Positions 16,643 through 25,562 are shown, numbered from the stretch's first letter. The stretch: DNA of 64,000 nucleotides from Flavivirga aquimarina (GCF_030540835.1 NZ_JAUOEK010000068.1:38448-102447); one strand, 5' to 3'. Program-made: numbers and translations. The notes: generated from the letters alone by a model not told the origin.

Positions 16643-18190
16643 TTAAAACCAAATTATCTTACAATTGGTATCATCTATTAAAAAAATACGCTCAAAACGA
16701 TCAGGATTTTCGGGGGTAAGTCTAAATAAAGTATTTTTAGGTAAGCCACTAAAAGATAAAGAGGTCCCTTTTACTTTTTGTTTAGTAATCATTTTCCATT
16801 CGCCTTCCCAATAGTACAAATTAAATAGTTGACCATCAATAAGCTCAACGGTATTAAAATCCCTATAAGGGCCAACCTCTTCATTATCTCTTGAGATACT
16901 ACATGAAAAACTATTTTTAAAATTCGGCTTAAGAACCGTTTGATTTCCTTTTTTATCTAACCAAATTGGGTATTTTTCATACGCCAAACTAACTCGTTTT
17001 CCCCCATTATCAATCATCTCTTTGGTTAGTGCCGGTAAATACACAATATTGCTTCCCATATCGGTGAATTTTGTAATACCATTACTGATTTTACTCCACC
17101 ATACAGCTCTCCATTTATTTTTATTAAAAACAGTTATATAAGCAACCTTTTGGTCTTTAGTATTAGAAAATTTATAATCAATATTATAGGTATCTACATA
17201 TTCATCGGTAACATCTATTATATGAGGGTCTTTTAATTTTTTTTCTGGTATTTGATTGACTTTAACGAATTTTCTTAAATTATTTTTAGGATTAGAAAAT
17301 ACTTTTCTAAAAACTTTACCCAATCTCCTATGATTAGCATTATAATTATATGGAAGGTCTAGGCTTCCGTTAAAAGGAATATGATCTCCATTTTTATTAA
17401 TAATTGTATTCCAATAATGTGAGTTTGAAGAAGCTGCATTATGAGGTGTAAAATCATAGGTAACTGCTAAACCAATGGCTCGTGCATTTAGTAATGCAAT
17501 ACTAGCCAAATCCTCACATTTTCCTTTTTTTCTAAAATGCATTTGGTCAATACTCAAAGCAGGTTGTGGAAGTGTTCTTTTTTTTTGAAATTCAAAATAA
17601 TCCATTTCTTGCAAAAGACTTGTGCATACAGCTATAGGGTCTTCTTTATCTTCTGAATCATTAATTAGAGAATGATAACGCTCATAATAACGTTGTTTCC
17701 AGTTGTTTCCTACTGGTTCAAAAGTATTTCTATAAGGCAAAATATATTCACAAAAAGTATTGAAATCATAACTGCCTTTCCATGGGCTTGATTCCCATGC
17801 TTTTATTGAACTATCAACTATTGATATTATAAAAGACGAAGTAACCTTTTCTATATCATAAATTGAGATGAATTTATGTTTTCCACCTGCTTTTATAAAA
17901 GATTTTAAATCATTTTCAGCTGAATCAATATTATCGTAATTGAATTCATTAAAGTTATATGGATCACCTTCTTTAGTTGAAAACTCACTAATTAATGATT
18001 TGTGTGAATACAAATTTGTTAAAAGAAAATTTGCTGCTTTTAACTTATAAGTATTAGGGTCATCCTTATAATGGCTTTGTACTTCTTTAAGTACATTATT
18101 ATAATTTTGTAAAACTTCAGTTCTATTTTTTTGTCCAAATGACAAAAATGAAATAAATAACATTAAAAATGTTTGTATTTTTAAAACCAT
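16643..18190 (-). CDS. Exported transglutaminase-like (cysteine protease fold) protein
   Basis: The 515-residue protein has a signal peptide (about 1-20, LSFGQ). A transglutaminase-like core is suggested by KKGKCEDLASIALLNARAIG with Cys225, His258 in NSHYWNTI and Asp269 in NKNGDHIPF, the usual Cys-His-Asp order and spacing. Such proteins are periplasmic or surface peptidases or cross-linkers. The C-terminal half is beta-rich. It is divergent from the O-antigen-ligase-like gene with only 25 bases between the starts and lies inside the tRNA-Leu island. Confidence 0.72.
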   Translation of the reverse strand: MVLKIQTFLMLFISFLSFGQKNRTEVLQNYNNVLKEVQSHYKDDPNTYKLKAANFLLTNLYSHKSLISEFSTKEGDPYNFNEFNYDNIDSAENDLKSFIKAGGKHKFISIYDIEKVTSSFIISIVDSSIKAWESSPWKGSYDFNTFCEYILPYRNTFEPVGNNWKQRYYERYHSLINDSEDKEDPIAVCTSLLQEMDYFEFQKKRTLPQPALSIDQMHFRKKGKCEDLASIALLNARAIGLAVTYDFTPHNAASSNSHYWNTIINKNGDHIPFNGSLDLPYNYNANHRRLGKVFRKVFSNPKNNLRKFVKVNQIPEKKLKDPHIIDVTDEYVDTYNIDYKFSNTKDQKVAYITVFNKNKWRAVWWSKISNGITKFTDMGSNIVYLPALTKEMIDNGGKRVSLAYEKYPIWLDKKGNQTVLKPNFKNSFSCSISRDNEEVGPYRDFNTVELIDGQLFNLYYWEGEWKMITKQKVKGTSLSFSGLPKNTLFRLTPENPDRFERIFLIDDTNCKIIWF

Positions 18191-18215
18191 AATTTAAAAC
18201 AGAATTGATTAGTTT

Positions 18216-20033
18216 GTGTTAAAAAAAAAATATTTAAACAGTACTTATTTTGTTAATTCAAACAAAAAAACAAATATATACTTCTTTTTATTGTGTTTGA
18301 TATTAATTACTATTCCCTTAATTGATCTTTTTGTAAAGATTCCAAAAAACGAGTATATATTAGTATCAACTGGTTTATGGGGGTTTTGCTTGGTTATTTT
18401 CGAAAAGAAAAACCATATAGCATTTAATGTAATAGACAGGCTCATACTATTATTTGTATGCTATCAAGTAATTCATTTCTCAATGTTCTCTCAAAGCAAT
18501 ATACTAGATGGAGCATTATGGATTAGAGTGTCGTATGCTTGTATTTACTTTTTTTTTAAAATTATGTATTCGGTTTACAAAGAGTCCATTTTTAAGGGGC
18601 TAATTTATATATTATATATAAAAGTACTGCTAGAAATGTTACTTGGAGTATCACAATATATTGGTTGGTTAAAGTTGAGTAAAACAATATTTTTTTCAAC
18701 CGTAGGAACTCATACAAGCCCTAATTATTTCGCATATAGCCTAGTAATAGGGTTACTAATTTCTATCTGGTATACATTTTATAACTACAAAAAATTATCT
18801 CTTTTAAAGAAATACATTCTGTTAATTTATATCGCAACTAATATTTTTCTTTTAATTACTACAAAATCTCGGGCTGCACTTATAGGTTTTATAGTATGTC
18901 TTTTTATTTTTTTAATAAAAAATAAAACCTTAGCCTTAAATAAACTTAACTTAAGGACAAAATTCTTTAGTATAATTGTGTTTACACTTTGTTGCTTGAT
19001 AGGAGGAAAAAAGCTATACGATTACAAAAAAGAATCTGCAGATGGCAGATTATTAGTTGCTAAAATCACATTAAATGAAATCAAAAACCAACCCATGTTA
19101 GGGTATGGATTATTTTCTTTTGAAAAAGGTTACAATACTGCTAAGGCAGCTTATTTTAAAAACGTTCAAAGAGGGTGGAATGAAATTATGGTGGGTGACT
19201 ATATTTATGCAGCGATGAATGATTATTTGCAGATTACCTATGAAACCGGTTTTATAGGGTTGTTACTTTTGTTATTGATTTTTACAACTATTTTTTTAAA
19301 AAAATCAAATTCGGATTATGCCATACTAGGAATTTTAATTTTTTATTTTATGTTAATTGTAGCACTTTTTTCTTCGGTACATAGGCATAACAATTTAGTA
19401 ATTTATGGAATAATAGGTTTTATTCTTTCACAACACAAAATTTGTTTTGCTGAAAAAAAGCTTAAGACCAAGCATTATAAACTTTTGGAAACTTTATTTG
19501 TATTACTATTCGTAATACTCATTACTATTGGCAGTTTGAGAATATATGCTAAGAAGTTTATAATTACCAACTATAAAAATAAAGAAAATATTTCAGAAAT
19601 ATCTATTGAAAATTGGCGAAAATGGACTTATGTATATTCAAATAATGGACTATCAAAATTTGGGTATGGAAAAATTCTTTATAAATATTATCCAATAAAA
19701 GAAGAAGGCTTAAATATTATGAGAGAAAGCTTATCGAAAAACATTAAACCTAAAAACATAAGGCAATTAGCATATTATTACTTAAAAGAAAAAGATTTCT
19801 CAAAAGCAGAAGAGCTCTTTGAGTTAAATATATACACACAACCCTTTCGTTTTGAACCTAAAATGGATTTAATTAAATATTACATTAAAACTGGGGGGAA
19901 AAAAGATATTTTATGCCAAAAAGCTCAAGAACTTATAGATTTCCCTATAAAAATACCTTCAGAAAAAATTACGAACTACAAAAAAAGCTGTAAAAGAATA
20001 ATAGAAAAAGAAAACTGTAAAAAAACTTATTAA
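18216..20033 (+). CDS. O-antigen ligase/polymerase-like membrane protein with TPR tail
   Basis: The 605-residue protein has about 10-12 membrane segments and the Wzy/WaaL (O-antigen ligase) signature region: GTHTSPNYFAYSL, TTKSRAALIGF, then the loop ADGRLLVAK-(14)-MLGYGLFSFE and MNDYLQITYETGFIGLLL. After the last helix (about 430-445) comes a soluble C-terminal segment with a TPR-like pair of helices (NIRQLAYYYLKEKDFSKAEE). The start is a GTG at 18216. Family members transfer or polymerise glycans at the periplasmic face of the inner membrane; some link glycan to protein. No other glycan genes lie nearby, which is unusual. Confidence 0.78.
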   Translation: MLKKKYLNSTYFVNSNKKTNIYFFLLCLILITIPLIDLFVKIPKNEYILVSTGLWGFCLVIFEKKNHIAFNVIDRLILLFVCYQVIHFSMFSQSNILDGALWIRVSYACIYFFFKIMYSVYKESIFKGLIYILYIKVLLEMLLGVSQYIGWLKLSKTIFFSTVGTHTSPNYFAYSLVIGLLISIWYTFYNYKKLSLLKKYILLIYIATNIFLLITTKSRAALIGFIVCLFIFLIKNKTLALNKLNLRTKFFSIIVFTLCCLIGGKKLYDYKKESADGRLLVAKITLNEIKNQPMLGYGLFSFEKGYNTAKAAYFKNVQRGWNEIMVGDYIYAAMNDYLQITYETGFIGLLLLLLIFTTIFLKKSNSDYAILGILIFYFMLIVALFSSVHRHNNLVIYGIIGFILSQHKICFAEKKLKTKHYKLLETLFVLLFVILITIGSLRIYAKKFIITNYKNKENISEISIENWRKWTYVYSNNGLSKFGYGKILYKYYPIKEEGLNIMRESLSKNIKPKNIRQLAYYYLKEKDFSKAEELFELNIYTQPFRFEPKMDLIKYYIKTGGKKDILCQKAQELIDFPIKIPSEKITNYKKSCKRIIEKENCKKTY

Positions 20034-20209
20034 CAGATTAATAATGAGAGATTGTTTGTTTTGAAATAAAAATTTAGTAATCTTATAAAAGTAAATCTTA
20101 AGACATGTAAGTTCTATAATTAATTATACTGAATCTATAAAAAGTAAGTGATAAAATAACATACAACTAAACTTATTGATTTACAAAATATTATAAATAA
20201 CTAAATACT

Positions 20210-20275
20210 CCACCTTGAGTACAAAAGGCTTTAACAGAGATGTTGAAGCCTTTTTATTTTTTCAGGTACAACAAA
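20210..20275 (+). repeat. Right direct repeat of the tRNA-Leu 3' end and terminator
   Basis: The 66 bases match 8071-8136 except for a few positions in the loop and the T-run. They contain the tRNA 3' acceptor piece CCACCTTGAGTA without the rest of a tRNA, the terminator stem (20225-20252) and the CAGGTACAACAAA tail. This marks the right boundary of the 12-kb island. Confidence 0.85.
20225..20256 (+). terminator. Terminator inside the right direct repeat
   Basis: AAGGCTTTAACA/TGTTGAAGCCTT stem with GAGA loop and T-run. It could also terminate transcripts of the O-antigen-ligase-like gene ending at 20033. Confidence 0.8.
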
Positions 20276-20546
20276 TCTATAGTTTTTAAGGTGGTTTTTG
20301 TTTATCGATAATATTAATCTTTTTTTGATGTCACCTAACAAAAAGAGAATAACCATTTCTTCAATTGCTTGACTTTTTCCAAAGCCTTTAGTAATCCTAT
20401 GGATAATAATTCTTTTGAGTGTTACTAACAGCTTTCGAAGACCGTTATGTGAAGGATAGCACAATTTCATAGCACTGTCCTATCCTTTTTGATTTGTTGA
20501 TATTTAAGTCGTGGAAACTATACAAGACGTTTTCAAAAACTTTTTT
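20276..20546. other. Non-coding stretch with a second terminator-like hairpin
   Basis: No convincing gene. At 20452-20487 AAGGATAG and CTATCCTT pair across a 20-base loop and are followed by TTT on the plus strand. A 79-codon minus-strand frame here overlaps the direct repeat and was not accepted. Confidence 0.4.
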
Positions 20547-21539
20547 TCACAAAGCATAGTTTAAGTATAAAGAAAACCTGTTCTTTGATTCCACATTACC
20601 TCCAAATAAATCCTGATGTACTGGCAACGTATAATTGACGCCTAAAATAATTTTCTTTAAAATCACTTCTGAACCAATGGTAGCATTTGTAATATTGCCA
20701 TCTGTATCTTTCAAGGTTTCTCCGTATTGTATTATAGCATCATAAATATCACCCGAAAACCCAATAAAAGGCATGATATTTATTTTTTCTTTTTGAAAAA
20801 CAGTATAAAAATTCATCGAATAACTGAACTGATTTCCAAACCGATATTCGTTTTTATTCTCGCCCTTGAGATAATAGGACATAAGGGTATTTACACCAAA
20901 TTTATCCTTTCCATAATTATAACCCATAGAAAAGATGCCGTCAAAACTACCAGTGCCTACTTGAAACCCTGGATTAACATTATCGGCTAATGCTTCTTCA
21001 AACTTACCTGTTGGTAGTTTTAAACCAATTCCAAATAGTAAGGAATGTCCTGACACTTCTCGATTCATATTAAAATCGACCGAATCTTTTTGCTTTTTAT
21101 AGAATTGTAATTTATACCATCCCATAACACTACCATCTCCAATACCGTTTATACTTTCAGTAGTATTATCTATCTTTCTTTCTAAATCTTGGTAGGGAAT
21201 ATTAACGCTCAAAAACACCTTTTCATTAAGAGGAACTTGTGCCCATAATTGATAAGTATTAAAGGTTTCCATACTTGTAAGTGAATTTTCAAAAATCCCA
21301 TCCTTGGATTCAAAATTTTGATAAATATAGCGCAACCCTATAAAATTAGTATTACTTAACGTGCCAAAGCCAAAACTTCCACTACTTGTAGAACAACTAC
21401 ATAAATCGCACATAAAACTCAGTAACTCATGTTCGCCACATGGCGGGTTATTTACATGAGCTTCAGACCTTAATATCTGAAACAAAAGAAACACTAATAG
21501 TACTATTTTTCTATTAAAACTCTGCAAATCTATCATCAT
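20547..21539 (-). CDS. Outer-membrane beta-barrel-like protein of the MbnP/MbnH operon
   Basis: The 330-residue protein has a signal sequence, a Cys-rich segment near residues 33-50 (CGEHELLSFMCDLCSCSTS) and then alternating amphipathic beta strands ending in a terminal SLYLNYAL-type strand. This resembles outer-membrane transporter-like barrels. The first 26 bases overlap the end of the di-heme peroxidase gene, so translation is coupled. The Cys cluster and its MbnP/MbnH neighbours suggest a copper-related role; this is inferred. Confidence 0.7.
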   Translation of the reverse strand: MMIDLQSFNRKIVLLVFLLFQILRSEAHVNNPPCGEHELLSFMCDLCSCSTSSGSFGFGTLSNTNFIGLRYIYQNFESKDGIFENSLTSMETFNTYQLWAQVPLNEKVFLSVNIPYQDLERKIDNTTESINGIGDGSVMGWYKLQFYKKQKDSVDFNMNREVSGHSLLFGIGLKLPTGKFEEALADNVNPGFQVGTGSFDGIFSMGYNYGKDKFGVNTLMSYYLKGENKNEYRFGNQFSYSMNFYTVFQKEKINIMPFIGFSGDIYDAIIQYGETLKDTDGNITNATIGSEVILKKIILGVNYTLPVHQDLFGGNVESKNRFSLYLNYAL

Positions 21540-22557
21540 TTAAAAATTCGTAATCTGTTAGTGTTTTCAGGAAAGCAATAATACTTTCTTTTTCATAATC
21601 TGATAATGTAATTCCCAAAGAACCATCAACTCTTTCAAAGACTGGGTCTACATTACCATTATCGACAAGACCAGAATCGTAAAACTCCAAAACCGCCTCA
21701 AGCGTTAAAAATCTTCCATCGTGCATATATGGTTTGGATTTCTCTACGTTTCTTAAACTTGGTACTTTAAATTTATACAAATCGTCAGGGTTTTCAAAAA
21801 TATTAAAACGGCCTTTATCATTTAACTTCGGGTTTATTGATAACCCATTATTCCTGTAACTCTGATCTGTAAATAAATCTGTTGCGTGACATGAAGTGCA
21901 TTTAGCTTTAAACGATTCTAAGCCATCCAATTCTTGAGTGGATAAAGTGCCGCCTTCTTCATTTCTAACATACTTATCATATTTAGAGTTTGAAGATATC
22001 ATCATTATCATAAATTGAGACAGTGCTTTTAACATATTTTCACTATTGATTTCACCATCTTCAAAGGCTTTATCAAATTGCCCTTGATAATAAAGGTCTG
22101 CATTTAGTTTTGAAATAACATTGCTTAACGTTTCTCCCATTTCAACTTCACTTGTTATGGGTATCACAGGCTGTAAATCTAGATGTGTTGCTGCTCCATC
22201 CCACATAAATTCAGATTGGTAAGCTAAATTCTGAATGGGTTGTGCATTTCTTCTACCTACACCGTCATTTAATCCATGACTTACAGTATGTTCATGGTGG
22301 GTAAATGCAAACGCTTGTTCATGGCAAAAGGCACATGGAATGGCGTCATTCGCAGATAATTTTCCTTCGTAAAACAACTGCTTACCTAGTTCAAAACCTG
22401 CTTCTGTGACTGGATTATTATCTAGATTATATACTATATCTGGAAAATTAGTGGGTATCTCCACCTCCATAGGAACTGGTACATAAGCAACCTCTTCTGA
22501 CGACTTTGAGCATGACCATAGTATTAGTCCTATTATAACTAAAATTTCTTTTTTCAT
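21514..22557 (-). CDS. MbnH-type di-heme cytochrome c peroxidase family lipoprotein
   Basis: The 347-residue protein belongs to the bacterial di-heme peroxidase/MauG family. It has two heme-c sites, CAFCH at 75-79 and CTSCH at 220-224, and the family block KFKVPSLRNVEKSKPYMHDG. The N-terminus is a lipoprotein signal (LILWSCSKSS, lipid Cys16). Next to an MbnP gene this is most likely an MbnH homologue. In methanotrophs MbnH oxidises a Trp of MbnP to kynurenine to build a copper site. It overlaps the barrel gene downstream. Confidence 0.88.
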   Translation of the reverse strand: MKKEILVIIGLILWSCSKSSEEVAYVPVPMEVEIPTNFPDIVYNLDNNPVTEAGFELGKQLFYEGKLSANDAIPCAFCHEQAFAFTHHEHTVSHGLNDGVGRRNAQPIQNLAYQSEFMWDGAATHLDLQPVIPITSEVEMGETLSNVISKLNADLYYQGQFDKAFEDGEINSENMLKALSQFMIMMISSNSKYDKYVRNEEGGTLSTQELDGLESFKAKCTSCHATDLFTDQSYRNNGLSINPKLNDKGRFNIFENPDDLYKFKVPSLRNVEKSKPYMHDGRFLTLEAVLEFYDSGLVDNGNVDPVFERVDGSLGITLSDYEKESIIAFLKTLTDYEFLNDDRFAEF

Positions 22558-22570
22558 GATAAAATATGAA

Positions 22571-22600
22571 ACCTATTGGATGCTAAAACACCCAATAGGT
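22571..22600 (-). promoter_or_regulatory. Perfect hairpin between the mbnP-like and mbnH-like genes
   Basis: ACCTATTGG (22571-22579) and CCAATAGGT (22592-22600) are perfect 9-bp arms with a 12-base loop, in the 53-base gap between the two genes. The tract after it on the minus strand is only partly T-rich. It could be a partial terminator or an mRNA stabilising stem that lowers expression of the downstream genes. Confidence 0.6.
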
Positions 22601-22610
22601 CTTTATAGGG

Positions 22611-23405
22611 TTAGTCGTTATGCACGTGATGTACAGAGAACATAGTAGCTACGTTAGCAGCTATAACAGGTGTTTCAACAGCATCAACATGTACTTGATC
22701 ATAGCCATCTGCGAAATTAACAGAAGTTACACTTTCAAAAGCTTTCAGAATATCAGCTTTAATATGAATCTCAGGCGTTTTTTCATTTCTTACTAAAACA
22801 GTGTTTGGTAAACTTAAGATTGTTTCCTTATAATTATCTAAAGCTGTTCCAACGCTTCCCATATGAAGATTTAAACCTTCATCTGTTACTGTACTTGTAG
22901 AATACGTGCCATCAAATCTTATAAACTTAAAACCTGTAGCCCAACTCCACAACATTCCTTCATTTTCTGCTTCGGTCAAAAAATCACCTTGACCATCGGC
23001 GCCTAAAGCAAAACGGTCTTGGTCGATACCGATTCCAAAAGTAACTTCTGTATAGTTTGCGGCATCAATATCTTCTAATGTTACCCATATTTCTCCCGCA
23101 TTATTCCCATCAGCTTCATTTACTATAAACACATTCTTTTCAGATGGGTACATAAACACATTGCCTTCATCATCTTTAAACCTTATGTTACTAATAATAT
23201 ATTTTAACGTTTCCAATTTGAATGACTCGCCATTAGATTTGTTGTATGAAGTTTGAAAAATAAAATCTTGGTCGCCAACACCATTATCGAATTTAATTAC
23301 CAAATCTCCTGTTTGACCTGCTAGATCCTCCATATCGTCATCAGATGAGCATGACGATAGTACTGCGCATAGTAGTAGCGCAAATGTAAATTTCATGATT
23401 TTCAT
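22611..23405 (-). CDS. MbnP family copper-binding lipoprotein
   Basis: The 264-residue protein has a lipoprotein signal (lipid Cys at 19, LSSCSSDDD). The MbnP pattern follows: FQTSYNKSNGESFKLETLKY, YIISNIRF, the TEVTFGIGID segment, and the Trp-rich MLWSWATGFKFIRFDG. MbnP proteins bind Cu(I) in the periplasm, helped by the partner di-heme enzyme MbnH, whose homologue follows directly. The protein ends in a His-containing tail (VHHVHND). Confidence 0.88.
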   Translation of the reverse strand: MKIMKFTFALLLCAVLSSCSSDDDMEDLAGQTGDLVIKFDNGVGDQDFIFQTSYNKSNGESFKLETLKYIISNIRFKDDEGNVFMYPSEKNVFIVNEADGNNAGEIWVTLEDIDAANYTEVTFGIGIDQDRFALGADGQGDFLTEAENEGMLWSWATGFKFIRFDGTYSTSTVTDEGLNLHMGSVGTALDNYKETILSLPNTVLVRNEKTPEIHIKADILKAFESVTSVNFADGYDQVHVDAVETPVIAANVATMFSVHHVHND

Positions 23406-23528
23406 TTGTTTTATTTTAAAGTAATATAAATACCATCCGTACGTAATATTTAGGATATCGTATTTAACTAGTTTTTATGTTATTTTGAATTTTTGAAAGC
23501 TCAAAGGCTCTCATTCGAAGAAAATAAT

Positions 23529-23906
23529 TTATACTAAGGGAGGTCTGAAATGCTTATAGCCAAAAGTGTAAGTATAGATTTGATTATTGGCACTGTTCAT
23601 TTTTCTATCTTGATGCTCTATAAATTCGATTAAATTGTAAGGAGCATTTTTTTGGTAAAAAACTAAAGAAAAAAATTCTGTAAATAATTGTACGGCTTTA
23701 TTATCCTCTTGATTTTTTGATTCTATTTGTAATTGTTTCGCTAAATGACATTTACCATTACAAGCTAACTCTACTTTTTCCTTATTAACACAATAAGTAT
23801 TTATAATATAATCCATGTTAACTTGATAATATACCAAATAACTTAAATTATATATTGGCTTTGCAATAAAAGCGAGCAACAGTAATATGAAGAATACTTT
23901 TTTCAA
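23529..23906 (-). CDS. Small exported Cys/His protein, candidate metal-binding partner
   Basis: No named family is recognised with certainty. The 125-residue protein has an N-terminal signal or anchor helix and a conserved-looking motif CVNKEKVELACNGKCHLAKQ (Cys39, Cys49, Cys53, His54). In Bacteroidota this C-x9-C-x3-CH pattern often appears next to copper-linked genes, to my recollection. It is the first gene of the run leading into mbnP-like, mbnH-like and barrel genes, all in the same orientation. Confidence 0.7.
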   Translation of the reverse strand: MKKVFFILLLLAFIAKPIYNLSYLVYYQVNMDYIINTYCVNKEKVELACNGKCHLAKQLQIESKNQEDNKAVQLFTEFFSLVFYQKNAPYNLIEFIEHQDRKMNSANNQIYTYTFGYKHFRPPLV

Positions 23907-24599
23907 TGTCTAAATAATCCAGATGCGAAATTACTAAACTTCAATTATATTTTGTTCTAAAATGGAAGTGAGTTTTGTTAAAATTAAAGTAGAAATAGAA
24001 TCAAATAGATTAAAGAAACAAAGTGAATAAAAAGGGATTTTGATAGATGAATAATCAACGATTATCTATATGTGAGCTATAACCACATTGTTCAACTAAT
24101 AATCTTACAAATGAACCAGTTAACAAAATTAATTGACTCATAACTTATAATTGATTTTCATGGAAACTTCCATATATATGACAAAAATAGACCTTTTAAA
24201 AACCTCATTAAATTTGGTTCCATTTAGTTTAAATTGTTTATAACCCTGAATTAAATGTTAATATTTTCATAAAAAGAGGTCGATTCTGTGTCAGCAGAAT
24301 TTCTATCCTTTGAAATGACCTATTAATACTTACAATTTGGAATTTTAGCTAGTTCTGCATTCAGCACAAAAGCTTTAACAAAAATATTGAAGCCTTTTTA
24401 TTTATTAGAAGACCTCTAAAGAAACCTCGAATAAAACACTTCTAGGAAAAGCCTTGTACTTTGATAAAACTGTCACAAAAAATGGTCGTTTTATAAGGCT
24501 AAAAGTCTAACCTTAAATCCCAATCATTATATTGATATAATAAAAAATATTTTGAGTAAATTTAAATCCATTAATAACTCATTTTCTTAGATAACTATT
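23907..24599. other. Long non-coding stretch with a third, degenerate terminator repeat
   Basis: About 690 bases with no convincing gene. The only feature is the degenerate copy of the tRNA-Leu terminator repeat at 24365-24404. The region separates the copper operon from the LuxR-type regulator. Confidence 0.5.
24365..24404 (+). repeat. Degenerate third copy of the tRNA-Leu terminator repeat
   Basis: About 35 of 40 positions match the ACAAAAGGCTTTAACA to CCTTTTTTATTT section of the repeat at 8071-8136, with two single-base gaps. The tRNA 3' end itself is not present. The stem is weakened but still has a T-run. Confidence 0.65.
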
Positions 24600-25562
24600 T
24601 TGTGTAAAAAACACCTTATATATGTTCTTCTCTTCAGCTTCGGAATGCAAGCGCAAACCGCTATCTCGGGTCGACTTGACTTAAAGGATCAAATTACGAA
24701 ACAGCATAAAGTATATTTATACAAATTAAACCTTAAAGACCTTAAAAACCCCAAAACAACTAAAGAAGTTGCATGGTCTCCTCTTGGAGCTGACGGGTCA
24801 TTCTCTTTTAGTAGCAAACTTCTCTCAAATCAGGATACTTTTTACCAACTACATTTAAATCGCTTAGGAATACGAAACGATACTATTGCCAAAAGTAAAC
24901 CCTTTATTCTTTCAAGTCACGATAGTATTAATTTTAAATCTGGGGTTCAGCTTTTTGCAAAATATAACACCACTAATCTAGCTGATAAGGAATGGAAACG
25001 TTTACGAGAGTTTGAACAAAGGCTTCAAAAGGCAGATGACGAGTTTGGGCATAATGATAAAGAAAGAAAATCCTTTTTTAAAGACTCCTTGCATATTTTA
25101 ATTGTAAAATTGGTAGCTGTTCAGCAGTTAGAAGATAAAAATTTATTAAATCAGGACATTGCCAAAAACCCAGAATACTATTTAACCTTATTGGAAGAGC
25201 TTCAGGAAAGCAAACTACCATCCACACAATACCAATTTTTCGAAAAGAAACTGGCTTTTTTGACCAAAGAGGTTGTGGAACACAAATACGCTTGGAGCAA
25301 GGCCATAAATATTATTCTAGTAGTAATTGTTTTCGGATTGATTTGTTTTACATTCTTTAAGAGAAAATATGTAGAGACTTTACCTGAACTTAGCAAACAA
25401 GAACGTACTATCAAAAAACTAATTCTTGAGGGAAAATCCAATAAGGAGATTGCGAACGAACTTTTTATTAGCCTGAGTACAGTAAAAACACACATCACCA
25501 ATATTTATAGTAAGCTAAAAGTATCCAACCGACAGGAACTTCTACATAAAATACATAATTAG
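24600..25562 (+). CDS. Membrane-anchored LuxR-type transcriptional regulator
   Basis: The 320-residue protein starts at a TTG (24600; an in-frame stop lies at 24588) and has a signal peptide (about 1-19). An extracytoplasmic domain of about 210 residues follows, then one transmembrane helix near 235-254 (INIILVVIVFGLICFTFF). The C-terminal LuxR/GerE helix-turn-helix (LSKQERTIKKLILEGKSNKE, STVKTHITNIYSKLKVSNR) is cytoplasmic. A periplasmic sensor joined directly to a DNA-binding domain suggests one-component signalling across the inner membrane. It precedes the DUF2723 gene by 81 bases. Confidence 0.82.
   Translation: MCKKHLIYVLLFSFGMQAQTAISGRLDLKDQITKQHKVYLYKLNLKDLKNPKTTKEVAWSPLGADGSFSFSSKLLSNQDTFYQLHLNRLGIRNDTIAKSKPFILSSHDSINFKSGVQLFAKYNTTNLADKEWKRLREFEQRLQKADDEFGHNDKERKSFFKDSLHILIVKLVAVQQLEDKNLLNQDIAKNPEYYLTLLEELQESKLPSTQYQFFEKKLAFLTKEVVEHKYAWSKAINIILVVIVFGLICFTFFKRKYVETLPELSKQERTIKKLILEGKSNKEIANELFISLSTVKTHITNIYSKLKVSNRQELLHKIHN

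Noticed and set aside
20231..20470. 79-codon minus-strand frame
   Set aside because: It overlaps the tRNA-Leu direct repeat and terminator, has no recognisable content and no plausible partner.
20452..20490. Hairpin taken as a mobile-element end
   Set aside because: AAGGATAG/CTATCCTT with T-run is better explained as a terminator; no matching repeat elsewhere in the window.
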